Shown here: positions 58,118 through 64,000 of the stretch, in pieces
Position numbering within the stretch: the stretch's first letter is position 1
Layout of the letters: each line of letters begins with the position of its first letter
Assembly: GCF_013046825.1 (NCBI RefSeq)
Contig: NZ_CP053187.1
Span: forward strand, 279,501 to 343,500
DNA length: 64,000 nt
Source of the DNA: Turicibacter sanguinis
Lineage (GTDB): Bacteria; Bacillota_I; Bacilli_A; MOL361; Turicibacteraceae
Direction of reading: 5' to 3'
Notes under the pieces: model-generated
Told to the model about the DNA's origin: nothing
Seen by the model: only the letters and a program-made list of their open reading frames with translations
Databases searched by the model: none
Program-made: the position numbers and the translations under genes

Positions 58118-59296
58118 CTAAGTAGTTAATTCATACAGTAGACTCAGTTGATTTTCCTCCTGTTCTTCAGATGAAAAATGATTACTTTCTAAATTTTTAG
58201 TATCTATGCTTTGTTTAATAGCCTGATATAAATCACACGCCTTAGCTTCTACAATCTTGGCCGAATGATAAGTTATTAACTGCTCCTTAGCACCCGTAAA
58301 ATCTGTACTAATAATAGGCTTATTAAAAATCTTTGCTTCAGCTAAGGTAATACAGTAGCCTTCATGCCGAGAAGACTGAACATACAGATCACATTGTGCC
58401 ATATAGGGATAAGGATTAGTGGTAGCACCTAATAAAATAAAATCACCTTCTAATTCATACTTTTTAATTAATAGCTGTAATTCCGAGCGAAAATTTCCTT
58501 CACCAACGCAATACCACTTAACGTTATACCCTTCTTCTTTTAATAAACGTAAAGTTTTAACACATAAATCTTGACCTTTTATATAATCTAGACGTCCTAC
58601 CGTTAAAATTTTTAATCCATCATAACCATCTAAAAATCCAGCATGTAATCTTGACTGCAATAAGATTTGTTCTTTTGAAATAATATTATGAAAAACCTCA
58701 ATCTTATCTGCAATGCTAGGAACAACTTGACAAAGTTTTTCTTTTCCTTCTTTTGAAACAACAAAAATACGATCAAACATCGGATAAATTTTCTTAACAA
58801 AACTAATATTAAATCCTATTTTTGTAATATCAAAATGAATCCATTGAACTTTTTTATTTGCTTTAATTTTATTTAAGACGTAATAACTAATAAAATCCAT
58901 AGGACCAGCATAAGCCACTGCTACATCATATTCATCCTCAATATTTTTACATGATTCTAAAAGGTGATTAAAAAAAACGATTGAATTTCTATAAAGCTTA
59001 GTCATTGCATAAAAATATAAATATTTTAATCCCTCTAAGTATTTCTTATTTTTAAAATAGTCAATTGCTATTAAATGAAGTGGTGTTCTTAAAATATGTT
59101 TAAATTTTGGAAATTCATTTACATATTTAATCTGAATCCAAGAAGGGATGGAATCTAAAAATCCTCCATACTCTTCTAGCATCAAAATAGTAACCTCGTA
59201 TTCTGTTGAATCAATTTGTGAGAGCATGCTTAATAATGCTTTTTCAGTTCCCCCAATATTCATATTAATCATCATAAATAATAGTTTTTTTTTCAT
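58118..59296 (-). CDS. Glycosyltransferase family 4 (second paralogue)
   Basis: 392 aa. MINMNIGGTEKALLSMLSQ at the N-terminus; ILTVGRLDYIKGQDLCVKTL and SSRHEGYCITLAEAKIFNKP in the donor domain. Closest to the 57006-58109 product (also AGP/AAP-containing middle, DVAVAYAGPMDFISYY). Tight operon spacing on both sides. Presumed cytoplasmic-face enzyme adding one sugar to the lipid-linked unit. Confidence 0.9.
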   Translation of the reverse strand: MKKKLLFMMINMNIGGTEKALLSMLSQIDSTEYEVTILMLEEYGGFLDSIPSWIQIKYVNEFPKFKHILRTPLHLIAIDYFKNKKYLEGLKYLYFYAMTKLYRNSIVFFNHLLESCKNIEDEYDVAVAYAGPMDFISYYVLNKIKANKKVQWIHFDITKIGFNISFVKKIYPMFDRIFVVSKEGKEKLCQVVPSIADKIEVFHNIISKEQILLQSRLHAGFLDGYDGLKILTVGRLDYIKGQDLCVKTLRLLKEEGYNVKWYCVGEGNFRSELQLLIKKYELEGDFILLGATTNPYPYMAQCDLYVQSSRHEGYCITLAEAKIFNKPIISTDFTGAKEQLITYHSAKIVEAKACDLYQAIKQSIDTKNLESNHFSSEEQEENQLSLLYELTT

Positions 59297-59313
59297 AAAT
59301 AACTCTCTCTTTT

Positions 59314-60498
59314 TTAGAAGTTCTCAACTAATTCATAGAACTTTTCCAACTCTTCAATGTTTCCTTTTTTTTCATTAGTCAAATATTCCACAATAGATTT
59401 TTTCAACTGTTTATCTTCAATAAATTGCTTAATCCCCTCTGCCACGGATTTCCCATTCATATCCACAACTAGACCATTTTTCCCGTGAATCATCTGATTA
59501 TACACCGCATCAAATCGTGTTGTAACAATAGGTTTATTTAACATACGAGCCTCCGCAATAGCTAATCCAAATCCTTCGAACTTTGACGTTTGAACATAAA
59601 TATCACAATCTTTTATATAAGGATAGGGATTTGACTTTACTCCTAATAAAATAAAATAATCTTCTAACTGATAATCATTAATTAATTTTCGGATTTCATT
59701 TTCTAAGGGTCCAACTCCTAATGCGTACCACCTAAAATTAACTCCCTCATCTCTAAGAATACGACACGCCTCCAATGCAATATCATATCCCTTTTGATGT
59801 GCTAAACGACCAATCGTTAACATTCTAATTCCCGTAAAATTATCCTGATAACTTTGTCCTGAATTAGCCATTTTACAAATCAGGTTAGCATCATTAATAT
59901 CATAAATAACTTCTATTTTAGACGAATATTGAGGAAAAACTTCAGAAAATATCTCTTGTGCAGAATCTGAAACAGCCACAATCTTATTATATTTTTCATA
60001 ATATTGAGTTTGAAATTTTTTATCTTTTCCTTCTAGTCGATAACTAACATTGACCCAAGCATACTTGTTCTTTGCTTGAACCTTGTCAACTACATAAAAA
60101 GTTGGAACTCCTTGTGCATAACTAATAGCTATATCGTACATTTTAGGACTGTTCTCAATAACTGAAGAAACACTCTGCCAAAAAACACGTGCTTTTTGAG
60201 CGTTATTATATTTTTTTATTCTTAAAGCTAATGAGTATCTTAATCTAGCACTCCCCAATCTGAATTTATTTAATATTAATGCCTCCCTGATACCTAAATC
60301 AGCAAAATTAAAATATTCCAAAGGAGGTAGGAGATTAACTTCTTTAGGAAGCATTTCTTCTAATGCTCCCCCATATCCAAACAACTGTAAATCCACTTCA
60401 TATTGATAATAGTCTAATAAAGATAATAGAGTTATTAAACTTTTTTCGGCCCCTGCACAATGAAGTGAATCTATCACGAATAACATCTTTTTTTTCAT
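59314..60498 (-). CDS. Glycosyltransferase family 4 (third paralogue)
   Basis: 394 aa. Begins KKKMLFVIDSLHCAGAEKSL. Donor site RMLTIGRLAHQKGYDIALEA and TSKFEGFGLAIAEARMLNKPIV. More diverged from the other two; the His in the E-x7-E loop region is replaced (SKFEGFG against SRHEGYC), which may mean a different donor sugar. 15 bp downstream of a GT2 gene. Confidence 0.9.
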   Translation of the reverse strand: MKKKMLFVIDSLHCAGAEKSLITLLSLLDYYQYEVDLQLFGYGGALEEMLPKEVNLLPPLEYFNFADLGIREALILNKFRLGSARLRYSLALRIKKYNNAQKARVFWQSVSSVIENSPKMYDIAISYAQGVPTFYVVDKVQAKNKYAWVNVSYRLEGKDKKFQTQYYEKYNKIVAVSDSAQEIFSEVFPQYSSKIEVIYDINDANLICKMANSGQSYQDNFTGIRMLTIGRLAHQKGYDIALEACRILRDEGVNFRWYALGVGPLENEIRKLINDYQLEDYFILLGVKSNPYPYIKDCDIYVQTSKFEGFGLAIAEARMLNKPIVTTRFDAVYNQMIHGKNGLVVDMNGKSVAEGIKQFIEDKQLKKSIVEYLTNEKKGNIEELEKFYELVENF

Positions 60499-60513
60499 AA
60501 ATTCCTCACATTA

Positions 60514-61494
60514 TTAAACAAATTTTCTAACTTTAGAGTATAATCTAGGACTAACATAAAACAATCCTAAAATTAATTTATGATTAAAGGAAATATACAC
60601 ACCTTGGCTAAATAACCTAAAGTTTTTTCTGTATAATTTTCTCATTTCTTTAAGTTTTTCATGATTATAACCTACTTCTTTTTGAATACATTCATAACTC
60701 CAAAAATATAAGTCGACAAAGTCTTTATTAGCTCTATACATCAAATTAATTAAATTATGTTCTTTATAAAATTTAATTCTATCTAATTTAGCCAATATCT
60801 TATCCGCTTTCTTGATATTTGAAGAAGATCCTAAAATACTACTCTTTCTCTGTAAATAGTAATAATAACATTCTTTTAGACATACAACATTTTTTGATTT
60901 AAAAAACAATTTATGAGCAATATATTCATCCTCATAAATTAATCCTTCTGGAAAATAAATATTATTAAATAAATTTTTTTTATAGAGCTTATTCCAAGGG
61001 AGAATATAATAATCGTCCAATCTATAAAAGTCCTTTAAACAATCTATACCACTTTGTATAGAATCGAATATTCCTTTAATTGAAGGTTTACTATCTAATA
61101 ACATCTCTGTTTGTTCATCTACTAAATAAAAATTACATATTACTATATCTGCTTCATCTTTGATCGAAGCTTTATATAATATTTCATACATATTTTCATG
61201 AATATAATCATCTGGATCAATGAATGCTATATACTCGCCAATTGCACAATTAATTCCGACATTGCGAGCACTCCCTACTCCTTTGTTAGATTGATGTATT
61301 ACTTTAATCCTTTTATCCTTTAAACTATATGCATCACAAATTTTTCCACTTTCATCTGTGGATCCATCATTAACTAATATTAACTCAAAATCTTTAAATG
61401 ATTGGTTTAATATTGAATCAACACATTTTGACAGATATTTTTCAACATTATATATTGGAACTATAATACTAATTTTTGAGCATTCTAAATTCAT
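60514..61494 (-). CDS. Glycosyltransferase family 2
   Basis: 326 aa, GT-A fold. SIIVPIYNVEKYLSKCVDSI, LVNDGSTDESGKICD (nucleotide-binding Asp), SARNVGINCAIGEYIAFIDPDDYI (D-x-D metal site) are all intact. The C-terminal half has no membrane helix. Similar to the GT2 at 62462-63439 in its first 120 residues. Acceptor and donor unknown. Confidence 0.92.
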   Translation of the reverse strand: MNLECSKISIIVPIYNVEKYLSKCVDSILNQSFKDFELILVNDGSTDESGKICDAYSLKDKRIKVIHQSNKGVGSARNVGINCAIGEYIAFIDPDDYIHENMYEILYKASIKDEADIVICNFYLVDEQTEMLLDSKPSIKGIFDSIQSGIDCLKDFYRLDDYYILPWNKLYKKNLFNNIYFPEGLIYEDEYIAHKLFFKSKNVVCLKECYYYYLQRKSSILGSSSNIKKADKILAKLDRIKFYKEHNLINLMYRANKDFVDLYFWSYECIQKEVGYNHEKLKEMRKLYRKNFRLFSQGVYISFNHKLILGLFYVSPRLYSKVRKFV

Positions 61495-61508
61495 TTTCTT
61501 TTATTCTC

Positions 61509-62465
61509 CTAAAATTTTTTAGTCATTGTTAATTTAATTTTTATTTGTTTTAAAATATAACCAAAACCATAATTTAGTAAGTAATATAAAGAAGTAATTT
61601 TTCCCCTAGAACCTCCGATATTAGCAATGTCATTATAAGTTATTAGTTCTATTTCCAATTCTTTAAACTTTTTAATAATATCCTCATCTAACATTAACTG
61701 ATATTCATAAATTCTTTCTTGATATGTTGAGGTAATTTCTCTAATATCTTCTCCATCAATTGCAGGATGAATATGTACTTCATTTATACCTTCTGGAATA
61801 TTTTCAAGTAACCTTAAAAAAGAACTCTTTTTAGAGTCGTAAGATTTTAAAACATCTGCATAAGGAAACTTATATACATAATCAGGAATTGGAACTTTTA
61901 ATAAATCTGCTATACATGAGAAAAAAGCTGCTGCTGGATTTGAATCACAAAGATTTGGAATCTTCTCATCAATAAAATAACTACCTTTTCGACACCATCT
62001 TGTAGCCACATTAATCTGGCTACACTTTAAACATAAGTAAAAAAAGACAAATGGATTATATGTCGGATAAATAGAATAGCGATGTGTATCGACATGCGAA
62101 ATTTTAATACCATCACTTAATACTTTCTTAAACTGTAAATCAATTTCTCTTTTCAAATCCTTAAATTTAAAATTTTTCATAAAACAAAACTTATCTAAAA
62201 ATAAAAAACCATTTTCATTTTCTAGTGTTTTCCCTCGACTCAAACTTTTAAAATTATAAGATGAACCACCATTAACTAAAGTTAAATGTAATCCAACCTG
62301 ATTTATCTTCCCTTTACTCCACTCCATTGCCTGATTATAATGTGAAGTATTAGGCATTATTGTAGCAGATGAAATACGTTTTTTTTCAAGCAAATCAATG
62401 ATAGCTGAGTTAACATCTGCGCATAATCCAAAATCATCAGCATTTATAATTAAATACTTCTTCAT
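61509..62465 (-). CDS. YdjC/ChbG-family carbohydrate deacetylase
   Basis: 318 aa. Motif YLIINADDFGLCADVNSAI (metal-binding Asp pair), VGLHLTLVNGG, SHVDTHRYSIYPTY (metal His) and EVHIHPAIDGEDI match the YdjC family, which removes acetyl groups from N-acetyl sugars. Its start overlaps the upstream GT2 stop by 4 bp. In a glycan operon it would free an amino group on a repeat-unit sugar. Unusual partner for this pathway, so worth noting. Confidence 0.88.
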   Translation of the reverse strand: MKKYLIINADDFGLCADVNSAIIDLLEKKRISSATIMPNTSHYNQAMEWSKGKINQVGLHLTLVNGGSSYNFKSLSRGKTLENENGFLFLDKFCFMKNFKFKDLKREIDLQFKKVLSDGIKISHVDTHRYSIYPTYNPFVFFYLCLKCSQINVATRWCRKGSYFIDEKIPNLCDSNPAAAFFSCIADLLKVPIPDYVYKFPYADVLKSYDSKKSSFLRLLENIPEGINEVHIHPAIDGEDIREITSTYQERIYEYQLMLDEDIIKKFKELEIELITYNDIANIGGSRGKITSLYYLLNYGFGYILKQIKIKLTMTKKF

Positions 62466-63439
62466 CTTAATCCCCTCTTTAAATCATTAATATACAGTAC
62501 AGTATTTGGATTTATATATAGCAAAATTAAATTAAATTTATTACGAATTGTCAAAATAGGGCTTTTTAAAATTAAATATTTTTCTTCTTTAAAATATTTT
62601 CTAATTACATTTAAAAATTCAATTTGTTTTTTCTCATCATCCAGTTGGGATAAAACATACGTCATATGATCTAAACAAAAATAACTATAACAGGCAATCA
62701 CCTGATTAATTAACTTAGGATATCTCTGTTTGATAAATTCAATTATCTCTTGCCACCCCATAAATGCCTGTAACCTCTTTTCATTATAGCGACTAGTTAG
62801 TATGCTTTCTTCTCTCTTCACATAAATATAGCCTTTAAAACTCTGATAGACTATCTTAGAAGCCTTTGAAAATAATAAGTATGTTGTCGATAAATCCTCA
62901 TGTATTCTTCCCTCAGGAAATTGAATCCCTTCAAAGCAATGCATCTTAAATAACTTATTACATAATGAAAAACGATATAATATCCCCTTAAATAACTCAA
63001 CCATTCCATGTTCATTGTCTAACTCGATTATTTGTTTTTCTTCCTCATTATACTGAATTTTTCCGTTTATTTCCCTAGCAAACTTACATACCGAAATATC
63101 AGCATTTCTATCCTTACACAAATTAAATAACGTTGAATACATCTCAGGATCAATATAATCATCAGGATCAACAAATCCAATATAATTCCCTCTTGCAGTA
63201 TCTAATCCAGCATTTCTTGCAGAACTTACACCACCATTTTCCTTATGAATAACAACAATTCTTGAATCTAACGCTGCATAGCTATCACAAATTTCTCCAC
63301 ATTTATCTGGGGATCCATCATTAACTAATATCAATTCAAAATTTTTGAAACTTTGATTTAGGATACTATCGATACACTTTGGCAAATATGTTGCAACATT
63401 ATATATTGGCACAATAATACTAATATCTATATTTGACAT
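62462..63439 (-). CDS. Glycosyltransferase family 2
   Basis: 325 aa. DISIIVPIYNVATYLPKCID, LVNDGSPDKCGEICD, SARNAGLDTARGNYIGFVDPDDYI. All GT-A landmarks are intact. Overlaps the deacetylase gene by 4 bp and lies 9 bp after tagD. Could add the first or second sugar. Paralogous to 60514-61494. Confidence 0.92.
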   Translation of the reverse strand: MSNIDISIIVPIYNVATYLPKCIDSILNQSFKNFELILVNDGSPDKCGEICDSYAALDSRIVVIHKENGGVSSARNAGLDTARGNYIGFVDPDDYIDPEMYSTLFNLCKDRNADISVCKFAREINGKIQYNEEEKQIIELDNEHGMVELFKGILYRFSLCNKLFKMHCFEGIQFPEGRIHEDLSTTYLLFSKASKIVYQSFKGYIYVKREESILTSRYNEKRLQAFMGWQEIIEFIKQRYPKLINQVIACYSYFCLDHMTYVLSQLDDEKKQIEFLNVIRKYFKEEKYLILKSPILTIRNKFNLILLYINPNTVLYINDLKRGLR

Positions 63440-63448
63440 AACATCCCC

Positions 63449-63868
63449 CTATATCGCCATCAACTTCTCTCTTAAAATAGTTGACGATGTATTCTTTGTA
63501 TATGGGAAGTACACCACATCAACGCCAATTCTTTTAAACTCTTTTTCGACCTCCATAAACAATGGTTTCCCTTTCCAATCATCGCCTACAAACATCACAT
63601 CAAATTGCAATTTATGTTGAGCAGCTATCTTGTCTCGACTTTTTTGAGCCACAACTAAATCAACAAATTCAATCGATTGAACAATCTCAGCCCTCTCCTC
63701 GAACGGAATAATCGGTAACTTATGCTTATACCCCATCACTAACTCATCTGTACTAACCCCAACAATTAAATACTCACATTGTTCTTTAGCTCTTTTCAAA
63801 ATGTTTAAATGCCCCACATGAAACATATCAAAAACCCCTGTCGTATACCCTACTTTATATTTTTTCAC
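63449..63868 (-). CDS. tagD: Glycerol-3-phosphate cytidylyltransferase
   Basis: 139 aa, the usual TagD length. KVGYTTGVFDMFHVGHLNIL holds the HxGH nucleotide-binding motif, and NTSSTILREKL is the counterpart of the ISTTxI/R motif. It forms CDP-glycerol from glycerol 3-phosphate and CTP. The frame runs up to 63895, but GGAGG is 8 bp before GTG 63868, which I take as start. It overlaps the end of the upstream gene. A different alcohol phosphate is possible, but the upstream glycerophosphotransferase-like end supports glycerol. Confidence 0.88.
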   Translation of the reverse strand: MKKYKVGYTTGVFDMFHVGHLNILKRAKEQCEYLIVGVSTDELVMGYKHKLPIIPFEERAEIVQSIEFVDLVVAQKSRDKIAAQHKLQFDVMFVGDDWKGKPLFMEVEKEFKRIGVDVVYFPYTKNTSSTILREKLMAI

Positions 63869-64000
63869 ATGTTGTCCCTCCATAACAAACTTCACGAATT
63901 CTCTCTACCACTCTTTCGCAGCACCTTCCATCTTCAAAACTACCGACTTGATTTAAGAATCTAACCACTTCTTGTTCATAATTCTCCTGATTAAACTGAT
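63855..64000 (-). CDS. C-terminal end of a glycerophosphotransferase-like gene (partial)
   Basis: Frame open from the window edge to a TAA at 63855-63857. The last residues include NYEQEVVRFLNQVGSFEDGR and VVERIREVCYGG, like the C-terminal end of CDP-glycerol glycerophosphotransferases (F..G...DGK....V...I). It overlaps the tagD start by 14 bp, so the two are coupled. Only 47 codons are in the window, so the call is tentative. Confidence 0.55.
   Translation of the reverse strand, partial: QFNQENYEQEVVRFLNQVGSFEDGRCCERVVERIREVCYGGTTCEKI

Noticed and set aside
1-64000. tRNA or rRNA genes, prophage or conjugative element
   Set aside because: No cloverleaf or CCA-ended sequence, no rRNA sequence, and no integrase, capsid or relaxase gene was seen; mobile DNA is limited to IS elements.

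Overview
The window is AT-rich DNA from an endospore-forming, Gram-positive Firmicute. The evidence is strong AGGAGG-type ribosome binding sites, two GerA/GerB/GerC germinant-receptor operons, a spore-cortex PdaA deacetylase, many SPII lipoproteins, a lysine riboswitch and CDP-glycerol type wall-polymer genes. Gene content and codon usage fit a gut anaerobe such as Turicibacter or a relative. That is an inference, because there is no rRNA in the window. No tRNA, rRNA or CRISPR array was seen.

Layout, 1-16.5 kb. First comes a gerA-gerB-gerC operon, then a Ser/Thr-rich orphan protein with a sigma-K-like promoter, then a MATE efflux pump with its MerR-type regulator behind a 19-bp-spacer promoter. 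A minus-strand BceRS-like two-component operon with a lipoprotein follows, but without the usual ABC transporter. Just upstream of it lies a separate operon of two tandem, homologous micropeptides (29 and 32 aa). The two operons share a promoter architecture: the same 15-bp box, directly upstream of a weak -35, 17 bp from the -10. After these come an alpha/beta hydrolase, a DUF1540-like protein, a VanRS-like two-component operon with a small membrane protein, an MTA/SAH-nucleosidase-like enzyme, and a HTH-TPR regulator followed by a tiny frameshifted ORF.

Layout, 16.9-31.6 kb. This holds an RlmCD-type rRNA methyltransferase, a lysine riboswitch and terminator in front of an NhaC-family transporter, and an 870-bp gene-free stretch of 50-bp tandem repeats and duplicated hairpins with compensatory base changes. 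Then come pdaA, a YihY/BrkB protein, a lipoprotein, a second germination operon (gerA-gerC-gerB, minus strand), a ClC channel and small membrane proteins.

Layout, 31.6-45 kb. This holds a GH2 protein whose two catalytic glutamates look substituted, a domain-permuted AhpF homologue with AhpC (peroxide defence) separated by a strongly structured spacer, and a double BFD [2Fe-2S] protein. Further on are a nucleotidyltransferase-like protein, two lipoproteins, a NERD-domain protein, a pair of zinc-ribbon/SHOCT paralogues that carry duplicated terminators, and galU.

Layout, 45-54.1 kb. This is an unstable region: an IS3 remnant, a decayed leucine-rich-repeat surface protein gene, a 1080-aa surface protein with three 297-aa repeats and an 18-bp-period DTDKP stalk, a dead IS30-type element and two apparently intact IS3-family elements.

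Layout, 54.3-64 kb. This is a minus-strand cell-surface polysaccharide operon: the end of a glycerophosphotransferase-like gene, tagD, two GT2 and three GT4 glycosyltransferases, a YdjC-like deacetylase, a Wzx-type flippase and a membrane O-acyltransferase. With galU it would build and export a glycan, probably carrying glycerol phosphate.

The best candidate for an undescribed system is the orphan BceRS-like module with its co-regulated tandem micropeptides (7.4-10.2 kb). Next are the covarying hairpin repeats at 21.4-21.9 kb, the structured spacer at 36.26-36.37 kb and the HTH-TPR regulator with its tiny ORF at 15.1-16.5 kb.
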